A DNA stretch of 64,000 bases, taken from the NCBI RefSeq assembly GCF_009728735.1, contig NZ_CP024636.1:1160805-1224804 (forward strand). Reading direction: 5' to 3'. Source of the stretch: Pantoea phytobeneficialis. GTDB taxonomy: Bacteria > Pseudomonadota > Gammaproteobacteria > Enterobacterales > Enterobacteriaceae. A model generated the notes under the pieces. That model made no database searches. It was not told where the DNA came from and saw only the letters and a program-made list of their open reading frames with translations. Shown here piece by piece: positions 54,519 to 64,000 of the stretch (positions are counted from its first letter, which is position 1; each line of letters starts with the position of its first letter). The position numbers and the translations under genes are program-made.

Positions 54519-55258
54519 TATTTCCCTCCCATATTGCCGGGCAGTCGCACTTTGCGCTCCACCAGACTCATCAGCAGCATAATCACCAGGTTAATACCAA
54601 TGTAAGCCAGGGTGATGGCGGTGAAAGATTCGTAGGCGTGTGCTGAGTAATCCAGCAACTTACCCGCCTGCGCGGCCATATCTACCAAACCGATGGTTGA
54701 GGCGATGGCGGAGTTCTTCACCAGGTTAAGCATTTCCGAGGTCATCGGCGGCACAATCACGCGATACGCATTTGGCAGCAGCACGTAGCGATAAGTTTGC
54801 GGCAGCGTCAGGCCCATCGCCAGCCCCGCATTTTTCTGGCCGCGCGGCAACGACTGAATTGCGGCACGCACCTGCTCACTGACGCGCGCACCGGTGAATA
54901 GCCCAAGGCAAATCACCGATGAAGAGAAGAATTGAATGTTCGGGTCCAGTTCCGATTTAAACCACATGCCAAGGTTCTCCCCCACCAGTTCCGGCGCGAC
55001 CAGATACCAGAAGAAGAACTGCACAATCAGTGGAATATTGCGGAACAACTCCACGTAACAAGTACCAATCGTTGATAACAGGCGATTAGGCACGGTTCGC
55101 AGAATGCCAAAGAAGGAACCTACAAAGAAAGCGATAATCCAGGCGCAGCAGGAGACGGCAATGGTCACCTGAAATCCGGACCACAGCCAGCCGAGGTAGG
55201 TCGTGTTGCCGAACGGGGCCGGTTGTAAAAAGATGCCCCAGTTCCAGTCGATACCCAT
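54518..55258 (-). CDS. gltJ: Glutamate/aspartate ABC transporter permease GltJ
   Basis: Permease partner of GltK, 246 residues ([20 protein letters not shown] in the EAA region). It follows the sroC-like region and an intrinsic terminator, so part of gltI transcription probably stops before it, as known in E. coli. Confidence 0.96.
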   Translation of the reverse strand: MGIDWNWGIFLQPAPFGNTTYLGWLWSGFQVTIAVSCCAWIIAFFVGSFFGILRTVPNRLLSTIGTCYVELFRNIPLIVQFFFWYLVAPELVGENLGMWFKSELDPNIQFFSSSVICLGLFTGARVSEQVRAAIQSLPRGQKNAGLAMGLTLPQTYRYVLLPNAYRVIVPPMTSEMLNLVKNSAIASTIGLVDMAAQAGKLLDYSAHAYESFTAITLAYIGINLVIMLLMSLVERKVRLPGNMGGK

Positions 55259-55261
55259 AAC

Positions 55262-55425
55262 GAGCTCCGGTAAAAAAAGGGTAACTTATACCTGTAGGGT
55301 ACAAGTTACCCGGAAGATTGATGAACGGTGTCTTGCTTACTCTTCTCAGGGGAACGACCTGTGAGAGTCTGTCTGTCCGCACCGTGTTTTCAGCAATCGA
55401 GAGGGCAGCAGGGCCGCCCTTATTG
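55262..55425 (-). ncRNA. sroC: Candidate SroC small RNA from the gltI-gltJ intergenic region
   Basis: In E. coli, SroC is cut from the gltI 3' region and acts as a sponge of the sRNA GcvB. Here the gltI-gltJ gap is 173 bases, about the size of SroC, and ends on the minus strand in a strong terminator (GGGTAACTT with AAGTTACCC, then TTTTTTT). The position and terminator fit; the exact ends and GcvB pairing were not tested. Confidence 0.6.
55272..55311 (-). terminator. Terminator at the 3' end of the SroC-like region
   Basis: On the minus strand a stem of at least nine pairs (GGGTAACTT and AAGTTACCC, with further pairing inside) is followed by seven T residues, located 14 bases before gltJ. 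Confidence 0.85.
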
Positions 55426-55431
55426 TGATTG

Positions 55432-56358
55432 TTAGTTCATTGCCTTGTCGTTTGGTGCTTTGAACAGCGCTTTCATATCATCCGAGAGATCAAAATTGAT
55501 GTTCATGCCTTTTGGCGGGATCGGATTTTTGAACCACTTATCAAACCATTTGGCCGCTTCGCCAGAGGTCTGCGCCTGGGCAATGGTGTCATCCATCAGC
55601 TTTTTAAACTCAGGATCGTTTTTGCGCAGCATACAGCCGTAAGCTTCATGCGATTGCGGCGTGCCGAGGATTTCCCAGTTATCCGGTTTCTTCGCTTTGG
55701 CGCGTTCACCGGCCAGCAGGGCGTCATCCATCATAAAGGCCACGGCACGACCGGTTTCCAGCGTACGGAAGGAGTCACCGTGATCTTTGGCGCTGATAAT
55801 ACGCATGCCCATTTTTTGTGAATCATTCAGCTTGTTCAGCAGAATTTCTGAGGTGGTGCCGGAGGTGACAACCACGGTTTTACCTTTCAGATCAGCGAAA
55901 TCTTTAATCGGGCCGCCTTTTTTCACCAGCAGACGTGTACCTACCACGAAGATGGTGTCAGAGAAGGCTGCCTGTTGCTGACGTTCCAGGTTGTTGGTGG
56001 TGGAACCACATTCGAAATCAAAGGTGCCGTTTTGCAGCAATGGAATACGGTTCTGCGAGGTGATTGGCAGCATTTTGACCTGCAAATCCGGTTTGTTCAG
56101 CTTTTTCTTAATGGCTTCAACAATCGCGTTGGAGTAATCCTGCGAATAGCCGACGACTTTTTGCTCATTGTCGTAGTAAGAGAAGGGAACAGACGATTCG
56201 CGATGCCCGACGACAATCACGCCATTTTTGCTGATTTTATCCAGCGTGCTGACTTGCTGGTCGGCTGGTGCTGCGGCTGCCGGTTTAGCATCTTCCGCAT
56301 GAGCCACGGAGGCGAGGCCAGCCAGAGCCAGGCAAAGGCCCAGTTTCCGTAATTTCAT
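55432..56358 (-). CDS. gltI: Glutamate/aspartate-binding protein GltI
   Basis: Periplasmic binding protein of the glutamate/aspartate importer, 308 residues. The signal peptide ends ASVAHAEDAK. The ligand-binding core (GVIVVGHRESSVPFSYYDNE, FECGSTTNNLERQQQAAFSD) matches E. coli GltI. ATG 56358 follows AGGAGTTGGAG. It is the first gene of the gltIJKL operon, with the SroC-like region next. Confidence 0.96.
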   Translation of the reverse strand: MKLRKLGLCLALAGLASVAHAEDAKPAAAAPADQQVSTLDKISKNGVIVVGHRESSVPFSYYDNEQKVVGYSQDYSNAIVEAIKKKLNKPDLQVKMLPITSQNRIPLLQNGTFDFECGSTTNNLERQQQAAFSDTIFVVGTRLLVKKGGPIKDFADLKGKTVVVTSGTTSEILLNKLNDSQKMGMRIISAKDHGDSFRTLETGRAVAFMMDDALLAGERAKAKKPDNWEILGTPQSHEAYGCMLRKNDPEFKKLMDDTIAQAQTSGEAAKWFDKWFKNPIPPKGMNINFDLSDDMKALFKAPNDKAMN

Positions 56359-56793
56359 CTCCAACTCCTTCGTATTGCTGGTGCACAGCAGATAAACTGC
56401 GCAGATTGTGATGTTGTGTGTATTTTTCGCTGCTTTTCTGATTATCCCGTAGCGCAACCGCGCGCAGGATAGTGCTTAACATAGCGAATTGTTAACGCAA
56501 TGAAACAGAAAAGTTTCTTTTTTGCGAGCCGCTCCGCACCAATAAAAAGCAAAATTTGACCTGTGCGCCACAATGGTGCGCATCATTGCCTTATTACGGT
56601 GCTTCATGGCGAGCATTACGCTGACAAAAGCTGATGTTTGCGAAAAACACTGAAATAAATAGCAATGATCGTGCCAAAGCGATTAATGAGTGTAAAAAGC
56701 CAGCAGAGAATGTGGTAAAGCCACGGGACGGGAGCGGAAAAATGCGATAAAAAAAGGCGAAGGATGAGCTTCGCCTTGGTAAAACGTGGGAGG
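56359..56793. other. Intergenic region between lnt and gltI
   Basis: 435 bases with the gltI promoter side on the left and the lnt terminator on the right. No reading frame with a ribosome site is supported. AT-rich tracts near 56520 may be regulatory. Confidence 0.45.
56748..56777 (-). terminator. Rho-independent terminator of lnt
   Basis: On the minus strand AAGGCGAAG and CTTCGCCTT form a stem followed by a long T-run, 17 bases after the lnt stop. Confidence 0.85.
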
Positions 56794-58320
56794 TTAGTGA
56801 CGACGTCGTAACAGCGCCAGCACTACGCCCAGTAATGTCAGTACCCACACCGGCCAAATACCGGCTTTGGCATAGGGGGTTTCACCGGTGGTCGGAGTCA
56901 CTTTGGCGGTCAGCACATCACGCGTGAACTGCGGCAGCATCTTCTCAACCTCTCCGTTGGCGTTAACCACCGCCGTGACGCCATTATTGGTATCACGTAG
57001 TAACGGACGACCCAGTTCCAGCGCCCGCATTCTCGCCATCTGGAAATGCTGCCATGGGCCGATGGAGTGACCAAACCAGGCATCATTCGAGACGGTAAGC
57101 AGGAAGTTAGTGTCCTGATGGAAATTGGCGCGAACCTGTTCACCCAATACGATTTCATAGCAGATGGCGGTGGTCAGGTTATAACCCGCCACTTTCAGCG
57201 CAGGCTGGATATAAGCGCCACGGCTGAATGACGACATCGGCAAATCGAAAAACGGAGCCAGCGGTCGTAGCAATTCTTCCAGCGGGACAAACTCACCAAA
57301 CGGCACCAGATGGTTTTTCTGGTAACGGTTTTGGCTTTGATAGCTGTAAGGTTGTTCGCCACCCAACACAATCACCGAGTTGTAATCGTGGTAACGGTTG
57401 TCGCCTTCCAGACGTGAATCGACGATGCCAGTGATGAGTGAGCTACCGCGTGCGCGCAGTTCGTCATCCAGCGCGCGCAGGAACGGTTGCTGATTACTTT
57501 CCAGATCGGTAATCGCCGATTCCGGCCAGATAATAATCGGCGCTTTGCCCATCCACGGCTGGCTGTAAGAGGTGTAGACCCGCAGGGTATTCAGCAGTTG
57601 CTGGGGATCCCACTTCATCGATTGCGGGATGTTGCCCTGTACCATCGCGACATTGACACTGCGTTCCGGCAGCGGTTGATACCACTGCAACATGCGTAGC
57701 GGCCACGGCAGCAACAGCAGCAGTGCGGCAGCGATCAGGCTTTTGACGTTGCGTTGATGCAGCGCATACGCCAGCAGACCGGCAATGACCATCAACAGGA
57801 AGGTAATGGTTTCCACTCCGGCCAGCGGAGCCAGGCCTTTCAGCGGGCCATCAATCTGGCTGTAGCCAAACTGGAGCCACGGAAATCCGGTGAGGATCCA
57901 GCCGCGCAGGAACTCGGTGATTTGCCATAATGCCGGGGCCGCCACTGCCAGACGCCATAATGTGACGCGAGGCCACAGGCGATTAAGCAGGATGGCAAAC
58001 AGCATCGGGTAGAGCGACAGGTAGGCAGCCAGCAACACCACCAGGAAAACGTTAACCGGTCCCGGCATACCGCCAAAAGTCGCAATGCTGACGTATACCC
58101 AGTTGATACCACTGCCAAACAGGCCAAAAGCCCAGGCGAAGCCAATCGCGGCCGCCTGCGCGGTACGACGGTCCAGCAATAACAGTTGCAGGCCACACAG
58201 CGAAATCAGCGCCGCGGGCCAGAAATCATACGGGGAAAAGGAAAGGGTGCCGATGGCACCCGTAATTAACGCCAGCAGCAGGCGAACCCGCTGCCGCGAG
58301 TAGAGAGAGGCTAAAGCCAT
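56794..58320 (-). CDS. lnt: Apolipoprotein N-acyltransferase Lnt
   Basis: Inner-membrane enzyme that adds the third acyl chain to lipoprotein Cys, 508 residues. N-terminal membrane helices and a periplasmic nitrilase-like domain with the catalytic triad Glu (IIWPESAI), Lys ([12 protein letters not shown]) and Cys (AICYEIV). ATG 58320 was chosen to match E. coli; ATG 58335 overlapping corC is also possible. It follows corC as in E. coli. Confidence 0.95.
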   Translation of the reverse strand: MALASLYSRQRVRLLLALITGAIGTLSFSPYDFWPAALISLCGLQLLLLDRRTAQAAAIGFAWAFGLFGSGINWVYVSIATFGGMPGPVNVFLVVLLAAYLSLYPMLFAILLNRLWPRVTLWRLAVAAPALWQITEFLRGWILTGFPWLQFGYSQIDGPLKGLAPLAGVETITFLLMVIAGLLAYALHQRNVKSLIAAALLLLLPWPLRMLQWYQPLPERSVNVAMVQGNIPQSMKWDPQQLLNTLRVYTSYSQPWMGKAPIIIWPESAITDLESNQQPFLRALDDELRARGSSLITGIVDSRLEGDNRYHDYNSVIVLGGEQPYSYQSQNRYQKNHLVPFGEFVPLEELLRPLAPFFDLPMSSFSRGAYIQPALKVAGYNLTTAICYEIVLGEQVRANFHQDTNFLLTVSNDAWFGHSIGPWQHFQMARMRALELGRPLLRDTNNGVTAVVNANGEVEKMLPQFTRDVLTAKVTPTTGETPYAKAGIWPVWVLTLLGVVLALLRRRH

Positions 58321-58324
58321 AAAG

Positions 58325-59206
58325 TTATTCGTCATCCAGTTGAGGGAGCGGCGAGTCTTCCGGAATTTTTACATGCACCTGGATGATACGGCGGCTGTCA
58401 GCCATGGCGACCTTGAATTGGTAACCATCAATTTCAATGCTTTCACCGCGCGCGGGAAGGTGGCCGAATCCCTGCATCACCAGACCGCCAATGGTATCCA
58501 CTTCGTCATCACTGAAGCCGGTACCAAACACCTCGTTGAAGTCTTCAATCGGCGTCAACGCACGCACCGTGTAGGTGTGGCGGTTTAACTGACGGATATC
58601 ACGATCTTCTTCATCGTCATACTCGTCTTCAATCTCTCCGACGATCAGTTCAAGGATGTCTTCAATGGTCACCAGACCGGACACGCCGCCAAATTCATCA
58701 ATCACAATCGCCATATGATAGCGCTGTGAACGGAACTCTTTCAGCATGCGGTCCACACGCTTGCTTTCCGGCACCACGACTGCCGGACGCAGTACCTTCT
58801 CCATGCTGAAAGGTTCTGAGGCGCTGCTCATAAAGGGCAGCAAATCCTTCGCCATCAGAATGCCTTCAACGTGGTCTTTATCTTCGCTGATCACCGGAAA
58901 GCGGGAATGGGCCGATTCGATGATCACCGCCAGGCACTCTTCGAGGCTCTGGTTACGCTTCAGGGTGATCATCTGGGAACGTGGGATCATGATGTCGCGC
59001 ACGCGTTGTTCGGCAATATCCAGCACCCCTTCCAGCATGTCGCGGGTGTCCTGGTCGATCAGTTCTTTTTGCTCAGAATCGCGGATTAGCCCCAGCAGTT
59101 CGTCACGGTTTTTCGGTTCGCCGTGGAACAATTGGTTGATTAGCAGGGAAAAAAATCCCTTTTTACTACTGGGTGCATCGCTGTTTTGAGAATGGTCGTC
59201 GCTCAT
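58325..59206 (-). CDS. corC: CorC (YbeX), CBS-domain protein linked to magnesium/cobalt efflux
   Basis: Cytoplasmic protein of 293 residues with two CBS domains (about 60-185: [36 protein letters not shown]) and a C-terminal CorC_HlyC domain ([20 protein letters not shown]). ATG 59206 matches the E. coli length of 292. Linked with YbeY and YbeZ in E. coli and associated with ribosome maturation and Mg/Co homeostasis. Confidence 0.93.
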   Translation of the reverse strand: MSDDHSQNSDAPSSKKGFFSLLINQLFHGEPKNRDELLGLIRDSEQKELIDQDTRDMLEGVLDIAEQRVRDIMIPRSQMITLKRNQSLEECLAVIIESAHSRFPVISEDKDHVEGILMAKDLLPFMSSASEPFSMEKVLRPAVVVPESKRVDRMLKEFRSQRYHMAIVIDEFGGVSGLVTIEDILELIVGEIEDEYDDEEDRDIRQLNRHTYTVRALTPIEDFNEVFGTGFSDDEVDTIGGLVMQGFGHLPARGESIEIDGYQFKVAMADSRRIIQVHVKIPEDSPLPQLDDE

Positions 59207-59288
59207 GGCGTTTTTATTTAGTTCTCTCTGGTGAGGGAAGGAAACTGCCGGCGTCCACGCCAGCAGCATAATGACCGGAGCCAGTGGC

Positions 59289-59762
59289 TCAGGCGTCTTC
59301 TTTCTCCGAAATGTACGGGTCCGGATAACCAAGGGCAAGCATTATCTCGGTCTCCAGCGCTTCCATTTCTTCGGCTTCATCGTCTTCGATATGGTCGTAA
59401 CCCAGCAGGTGCAGTGTACCGTGCACCACCATGTGCGCCCAGTGGGCTTCCAGGGTTTTCCCTTGTTCAACGGCTTCTTGCTCCACGACCTGGCGGCAAA
59501 TAATCAGGTCACCCAGCAGCGGCAACTCAATGCCGGGTGGGGCTTCAAAGGGAAAAGAGAGCACGTTGGTCGGCTTATCTTTCCCACGATAAGTCAGATT
59601 TAGCTCATGACTTTCCGCCTCATCAACCAGACGTATCGTCACTTCGCTCTCGGGCTGGAACGGGGTGACGGCAGCTTCCAGCCAACGCTGGAAAGCCGCT
59701 TCGTCAGGTAAGCCCTGGCTGTCAGCACAAGCCAGTTGTAGATCAAGAATTACCGCGCTCAT
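59289..59762 (-). CDS. ybeY: Endoribonuclease YbeY
   Basis: Zinc-dependent RNase of 157 residues needed for 16S rRNA 3'-end maturation and ribosome quality control. The zinc motif [11 protein letters not shown] is intact, with [16 protein letters not shown] as the RNA-binding strand. It overlaps the ybeZ stop (ATGA). Confidence 0.95.
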   Translation of the reverse strand: MSAVILDLQLACADSQGLPDEAAFQRWLEAAVTPFQPESEVTIRLVDEAESHELNLTYRGKDKPTNVLSFPFEAPPGIELPLLGDLIICRQVVEQEAVEQGKTLEAHWAHMVVHGTLHLLGYDHIEDDEAEEMEALETEIMLALGYPDPYISEKEDA

Positions 59763-60823
59763 GAAGGCTCCTGCGGGCTGGGTTGGGTGGCCGCGAGCGC
59801 TTCACGTTTACGCTCTTCGGCCTGTTTATCACGGCGCTTCTGGTCTGCTTCTTCCCAGGCTTCATAGGCGATAACGATGCGCGCCACCACCGGGTGACGT
59901 ACCACATCTTCGCTGTGGAAGAAGTTAAAGCTGAGTTCATCGACTTCGGACAACACTTCGATAGCATGGCGCAGGCCGGATTTCGTATGGCGCGGCAGGT
60001 CAATCTGCGTTACGTCACCGGTAATCACTGCTTTGGAGTTAAAACCAATACGCGTCAGGAACATCTTCATCTGCTCGATGGTGGTGTTCTGGCTCTCATC
60101 AAGGATGATAAAGGCATCATTCAGCGTACGGCCACGCATATACGCCAGCGGTGCCACTTCGATGACGTTGCGTTCCATCAGTTTTTCAACCCGCTCAAAA
60201 CCGAGCATCTCGAACAACGCATCGTAAAGTGGGCGCAGATAAGGATCGACTTTCTGGCTGAGATCGCCTGGCAGGAAACCAAGTTTCTCGCCGGCTTCGA
60301 CCGCCGGACGCGTCAGCAGAATACGGCGAATTTCCTGGCGTTCCAGCGCATCGACTGCGGCAGCGACCGCCAGATAGGTTTTACCCGTACCGGCAGGACC
60401 GATACCAAAGGTAATGTCATGGTCGAGAATATTGGCGATGTATTGCGCCTGGTTGGGCGTGCGCGGTTTAATCACACCGCGTTTGGTCTTGATATTGACC
60501 GCTTTACCGTACTCCGGCACGCTCTCCGCACTTTGTTCCAGTACGCGACTCTCTTTAATCGCTAAATGGATTTGCTCGGGTTCGATATCCTGGAACTGAC
60601 CACGTACGGGTGCCGTATCCACATACAGGGTGCGCAGAATATCTGCTGCGGCGTTGACGCACAGCGTGCGGCCCACCAGTTTAAATTGGTTGTCACGGCG
60701 GTTGATTTCGATCCCCAGACGCCGTTCCAGCTGTTTCACATTGTCATCAAACGGACCGCACAGGCTGAGCAGTCGGCGGTTATCTACCGGTTCAAGGGCG
60801 ATTTCACGAGTTTCGATATTCAA
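59759..60823 (-). CDS. ybeZ: PhoH-like ATPase YbeZ (PhoL)
   Basis: PhoH-family ATPase, likely RNA-associated, of 354 residues. Walker A is [12 protein letters not shown], with [20 protein letters not shown] and ILDESQNTT following. A TTG start at 60823 follows AAAGGA and matches E. coli NIDTREI; the GTG at 60841 is less likely. The C-terminal tail is charged and low-complexity ([20 protein letters not shown]). Confidence 0.92.
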   Translation of the reverse strand: MNIETREIALEPVDNRRLLSLCGPFDDNVKQLERRLGIEINRRDNQFKLVGRTLCVNAAADILRTLYVDTAPVRGQFQDIEPEQIHLAIKESRVLEQSAESVPEYGKAVNIKTKRGVIKPRTPNQAQYIANILDHDITFGIGPAGTGKTYLAVAAAVDALERQEIRRILLTRPAVEAGEKLGFLPGDLSQKVDPYLRPLYDALFEMLGFERVEKLMERNVIEVAPLAYMRGRTLNDAFIILDESQNTTIEQMKMFLTRIGFNSKAVITGDVTQIDLPRHTKSGLRHAIEVLSEVDELSFNFFHSEDVVRHPVVARIVIAYEAWEEADQKRRDKQAEERKREALAATQPSPQEPS

Positions 60824-61031
60824 ATGAATCCTTTGGGTCACTCAGGGCCAGTTGAAAAAGTGTATCCGAGGCGTGGCAGCAAGGCCCGACGCATCATTAC
60901 GGAATTATTTATGGGGCAACGCCTGGGCGCAAGCTTCAGGGGAGATATTTGGGCAGCACTGCCAGAATGCAAGTGCTGCCTGAGGCAACAGGCGACAGCG
61001 TTTTGTGCGCTGTCGCTCAAAGGTCGGGGTT
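60824..61031. promoter_or_regulatory. Two hairpins between miaB and ybeZ
   Basis: GGCAGCACT/AGTGCTGCC (60952-60980) and GCGACAGCG/CGCTGTCGC (60992-61016) form two perfect nine-base stems after the miaB stop. They can end miaB transcripts or act as a mRNA processing or attenuation site before ybeZ. Confidence 0.6.
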
Positions 61032-62456
61032 TCAAGGCTGGAACAGACCTACGCCGATTTCGTTCTCTTTACGCGTACGCGCAATCACCGACGCCGGGCT
61101 TTCTACCACACGCAGGCCCATCTCGTCTTCTGTACGTACCACTTTGCCACGTAATGAGTTGGTATAAACATCGACGATTTCCACGTCAACGAACTTACCA
61201 ATCATGCCGACCGAGCCTTCGAAATTCACCACGCGGTTGTTTGCAGTACGACCTGACAGTTCCATCACGTTTTTACGTGAGGTACCTTCCACCAGGATGC
61301 GCTGCACGGTACCCAACATACGGCGGCTGATGCCCATCGCCTGCTGGTTGATGCGGTCTTGCAGGATGTACAGGCGTTGCTTCTTCTCCTCTTCCGGCAC
61401 ATCGTCCGGCAGGTCGGCCGCTGGCGTACCCGGGCGTGCGGAGTAGATAAAGCTAAAGCTCATGTCGAAATTGATATCGCCAATCAGCTTCATGGTCTGT
61501 TCGAAATCCTGCTGGGTTTCACCGGGGAAGCCGATGATAAAGTCGGAGCTGATTTCAATATCCGGACGCGCCACGCGCAGTTTACGGATGATCGCTTTGT
61601 ACTCCAGCGCCGTGTGCGCGCGTTTCATCAGCGTCAGAATGCGGTCAGCGCCGCTCTGCACCGGCAGATGCAGGAAGCTGACCAGCTCCGGCGTATCACG
61701 GTAAACCTCAATGATATCGTCCGTGAACTCAATCGGATGGCTGGTGGTGAAACGGATGCGGTCGATACCGTCGATCGCCGCCACCAGACGCAGCAGTTCA
61801 GCGAAGGTGCAGAAGTCACCGTCAAAGGTCGCGCCGCGATACGCGTTGACGTTCTGGCCCAGCAGGTTAACTTCGCGCACACCCTGGGCCGCCAACTGGG
61901 CGATTTCCAGCAGAATGTCGTCACTTGGACGGCTCACTTCTTCGCCACGGGTGTAAGGCACCACGCAGAAAGTACAGTATTTGTTGCAGCCTTCCATGAT
62001 GGAAACAAACGCTGTAGGGCCTTCTGCACGCGGTTCGGGCAGACGGTCAAATTTCTCAATTTCCGGGAAGCTGATATCGACGATTGGACTTTTGCTGCCG
62101 CGCACGGTGTTGATCATCTCCGGCAGGCGATGCAACGTTTGTGGACCAAACACGATATCGACGCAGGGCGCGCGCTGGCGAATATGGTCGCCTTCCTGAG
62201 AAGCCACGCAGCCACCCACGCCAATGATGAGGTCGGGATTACGCTCTTTCAGCGTTTTCCAGCGTCCTAACTGATGGAAAACCTTCTCCTGTGCCTTCTC
62301 ACGAATGGAACAGGTGTTGAGCAGCAGAACGTCTGCCTCTTCGGCTTCCTCAGTCAGGGTGTAGCCGTGGGTGCTGTTCAGCAGGTCAGCCATCTTCGAT
62401 GAATCATACTCATTCATCTGACAGCCCCAGGTTTTGATATGCAGTTTTTTGGTCAT
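61032..62456 (-). CDS. miaB: tRNA-2-methylthio-N6-dimethylallyladenosine synthase MiaB
   Basis: Radical-SAM methylthiotransferase that modifies A37 of tRNAs reading UNN codons, 474 residues as in E. coli. N-terminal cluster cysteines start at [14 protein letters not shown]; the SAM cluster motif is [17 protein letters not shown]; a TRAM domain lies at the C-terminus (about 380-440). ATG 62456 fits the E. coli length; the upstream frame is not coding. Divergent from ubiF. Confidence 0.97.
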   Translation of the reverse strand: MTKKLHIKTWGCQMNEYDSSKMADLLNSTHGYTLTEEAEEADVLLLNTCSIREKAQEKVFHQLGRWKTLKERNPDLIIGVGGCVASQEGDHIRQRAPCVDIVFGPQTLHRLPEMINTVRGSKSPIVDISFPEIEKFDRLPEPRAEGPTAFVSIMEGCNKYCTFCVVPYTRGEEVSRPSDDILLEIAQLAAQGVREVNLLGQNVNAYRGATFDGDFCTFAELLRLVAAIDGIDRIRFTTSHPIEFTDDIIEVYRDTPELVSFLHLPVQSGADRILTLMKRAHTALEYKAIIRKLRVARPDIEISSDFIIGFPGETQQDFEQTMKLIGDINFDMSFSFIYSARPGTPAADLPDDVPEEEKKQRLYILQDRINQQAMGISRRMLGTVQRILVEGTSRKNVMELSGRTANNRVVNFEGSVGMIGKFVDVEIVDVYTNSLRGKVVRTEDEMGLRVVESPASVIARTRKENEIGVGLFQP

Positions 62457-62617
62457 TGGACTAGCCATTAATTCAGTGCAGGTAAGTGCTGGGCGCGTAT
62501 TGTAATGCTTTGCTGCTGTTGTGACCAGTATAAGGGTAAGGGCTTTTCTGATCGTGACGTGAATTTCCGGTACACTTCGCACAATGAGCGCTGCGTTAGA
62601 TATGAGGGATAACGGTA

Positions 62618-63790
62618 ATGCAGGATTCACATTTTGATGTGGTGGTGATTGGCGGCGGGATGGTTGGTGCGGCCCTGGCCTGCGGCCTGGCGCAGCAGCA
62701 ATTCCGTGTGGCGGTGGTTGAGCGGGCTGAACCGGCCCCTTTTGATGCGGCGCGCGCGCCGGATGTTCGTATTTCCGCCATTGGTGCGTCGTCGGTGGCG
62801 TTGCTGCAACAGCTTAACGTCTGGCCGCGTGTGCAGGCGATGCGTTGTGCACCTTACCGCAAGCTGGAAACCTGGGAATGGCAAACGGCCCATGTCACCT
62901 TTGATGCGGCATCACTCGGTCTGTCTGAACTGGGTTATATGGTTGAGAACAGCGTGCTGCAACGCGCGTTGTGGGAAAAGATGCAGGAAGATGGGGTGAC
63001 CTTATGCGCTCCGGCCAGCCTGGATAATGTGCTGCCGCACAGCGGCGGTTGGCATGTGCAACTGGACAATGGCACCACGCTGGATGCCAGACTGGTGGTG
63101 GGGGCCGATGGTGCCAATTCTCGCGTGCGCCAATTGGCCGGGATTGGTGTGCATGGCTGGAACTACGCGCAATCTTGCATGTTGATTAGCGTCGAGTGTG
63201 AACATGACGCCGGGGATGCCACCTGGCAACAGTTTACGCCGGAAGGGCCGCGCGCGTTCTTGCCGCTGTTCGGCAGGCATGCTTCGCTGGTGTGGTATGA
63301 CGCGCCAGCACGTATTCGTCAGTTGCAAAGTTTGCCGTTGCCACAGTTGGAAAAAGAGATCCACGCGCATTTTCCGGCGCGGGTGGGGCGTTTTCAGGTG
63401 CAGGCGGCGGCATCCTTTCCGCTGGTGCGACGCCATGCAACGCGCTATGTCACCGCCGGGCTGGCGTTGGTTGGCGATGCGGCGCACACCATCAATCCGT
63501 TGGCCGGGCAGGGGGTGAATCTTGGCTATCGTGATGTGGATGCGTTGCTGGACACGCTGGTGCAGGCGCGTAGTCAGGCGGAGTCGTGGTCATCGGCGGC
63601 GGTGTTGCAGCGTTATCAGCGCCAGCGCCGCAGAGATAATTTGTTGATGCAGGGCGGAATGGATCTGTTTTACTTCGCTTTCAGCAATAAACTGCCGCCG
63701 CTGCGTTTCGCCCGTAATCTGGGACTGATCGCTGCTGAACACGCCGGTGCGTTAAAACGTCAGGTGCTGCGTTACGCGTTGGGGCTTTAA
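62618..63790 (+). CDS. ubiF: 2-octaprenyl-3-methyl-6-methoxy-1,4-benzoquinol hydroxylase UbiF
   Basis: FAD-dependent monooxygenase in ubiquinone synthesis, 390 residues. The FAD motif is [17 protein letters not shown], followed by DG in [12 protein letters not shown] and the GD motif [19 protein letters not shown]. Matches E. coli UbiF position between miaB and the tRNA cluster. Repeat copy F follows the stop. Confidence 0.94.
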   Translation: MQDSHFDVVVIGGGMVGAALACGLAQQQFRVAVVERAEPAPFDAARAPDVRISAIGASSVALLQQLNVWPRVQAMRCAPYRKLETWEWQTAHVTFDAASLGLSELGYMVENSVLQRALWEKMQEDGVTLCAPASLDNVLPHSGGWHVQLDNGTTLDARLVVGADGANSRVRQLAGIGVHGWNYAQSCMLISVECEHDAGDATWQQFTPEGPRAFLPLFGRHASLVWYDAPARIRQLQSLPLPQLEKEIHAHFPARVGRFQVQAAASFPLVRRHATRYVTAGLALVGDAAHTINPLAGQGVNLGYRDVDALLDTLVQARSQAESWSSAAVLQRYQRQRRRDNLLMQGGMDLFYFAFSNKLPPLRFARNLGLIAAEHAGALKRQVLRYALGL

Positions 63791-63809
63791 TCTGGCATTT
63801 ATGCACATT

Positions 63810-63877
63810 CCGTAGCGGCGCGATTTATCGCGCAGGTTTTAAAATCAAAAGAGCGTGATAAATCGCGCCGCTACGGG
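63810..63877. repeat. Dispersed intergenic inverted repeat, copy F
   Basis: CCGTAGCGGCGCGATTTATC and GATAAATCGCGCCGCTACGG flank an A/T-rich centre. It lies 20 bases after ubiF and before the convergent tRNA gene. Together with copy B it best shows the full consensus arm. Confidence 0.9.
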
Positions 63878-63906
63878 GGATGTGTTTTTACATAAACCCA
63901 GAAAAC

Positions 63907-63934
63907 AATAAAGCCCGCAAAAGCGGGCTTTATT
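63907..63934. terminator. Terminator of the tRNA-Gln unit
   Basis: AATAAAGCCCGC and GCGGGCTTTATT form a twelve-base stem with loop AAAA. It lies 9 bases beyond the tRNA-Gln 3' end on the minus strand. Confidence 0.85.
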
Positions 63935-63942
63935 GTGCAATT

Positions 63943-64000
63943 TGGCTGGGGTGCAGGGATTCGAACCCCGGAATGCCGGAATCAGAATCCGGTGCCTTAC
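63943..64000 (-). tRNA. tRNA-Gln(CTG), 3' part (5' end outside window)
   Basis: The minus strand ends in CCA and reads the T-arm GGTTCGAATCC type and the anticodon stem CCGGATTCTGATTCCGG, with anticodon CTG. It matches the 3' part of E. coli glnX/glnV and is in the same place downstream of ubiF, where E. coli has a cluster of Met, Gln and Leu tRNAs. About 58 of the roughly 75 bases are visible. Confidence 0.95.

Noticed and set aside
1..64000. CRISPR arrays, prophage or conjugative modules
   Set aside because: No regularly spaced repeats, integrase, portal, terminase, relaxase or mating-pair genes were seen. The only mobile element evident is the IS2-like end.

Overview
The window looks like chromosome of an enterobacterium, most probably of the Erwiniaceae (Pantoea-like). 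This is an inference from two things. The right half keeps the E. coli 14-15 min gene order (pagP, cspE, tatE, lipA, lipB, ybeD, dacA, rlpA, mrdB, mrdA, rlmH, rsfS, nadD, holA, lptE, leuS, ybeL, gltLKJI, lnt, corC, ybeY, ybeZ, miaB, ubiF, tRNA-Gln). The left half carries a different set of transport and catabolic genes. E. coli cobC, ybeF and crcB are missing from their usual places in this order. No rRNA, CRISPR array or prophage was seen.

Layout. Bases 1-3.4 kb: AT-rich patchwork with the right end of an IS2-type insertion sequence, a coupled pair of unknown small genes, a truncated antitoxin-like gene, a frameshifted Vat-type acetyltransferase and small orphan genes. 3.6-7.1 kb: an orphan ProX betaine-binding protein, a DHA2 drug-efflux type MFS transporter and a GntR/FCD regulator. 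7.1-13.4 kb: a branched-chain-amino-acid-type ABC operon in which permease LivM and both ATPases are one 822-residue polypeptide, translationally coupled to a CodA-like amidohydrolase and divergent from a SnoaL-like protein. 13.5-17.8 kb: a fructose-type PTS operon (PRD regulator, EIIA, EIIBC, class II aldolase). 18.1-25.5 kb: a lipoprotein, a P-type cation ATPase, an AI-2E family membrane protein, a DUF1272 zinc protein, an RcnB-like protein and a sugar phosphatase. 25.5-29.4 kb: an iron alcohol dehydrogenase divergent from a gluconate-type permease with two abutting GntR-like operators between them, then HcxB. 29.5-31.8 kb: several tiny genes, pagP and cspE.

31.9-38.3 kb: a catabolic cluster lies between cspE and tatE. 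A MocR regulator faces an operon for a Pht5-like (dihydroxyphthalate decarboxylase family) protein, the YbeM nitrilase-fold amidase and a polar-amino-acid ABC importer. 38.4-64 kb: conserved housekeeping genes for lipoate synthesis, the elongasome (PBP2, RodA, PBP5, RlpA), ribosome maturation (RlmH, RsfS, YbeY), NAD synthesis, replication (HolA), LPS transport (LptE), LeuS, glutamate/aspartate import, apolipoprotein acylation, tRNA modification and ubiquinone synthesis.

The clearest unexplained signals are: (1) a family of at least six intergenic inverted repeats built from the arm GATAAATCGCGCCGCTACGG, all placed just after gene ends; (2) the LivM-LivG-LivF fusion with a degenerate ABC signature in its first ATPase; (3) the Pht5-like/YbeM/ABC cluster; (4) a probable SroC-type sRNA between gltI and gltJ; (5) a strong terminator with no gene in front of it near 23.8 kb. 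Start sites were chosen by Shine-Dalgarno spacing and remembered homologues; no database search was possible.
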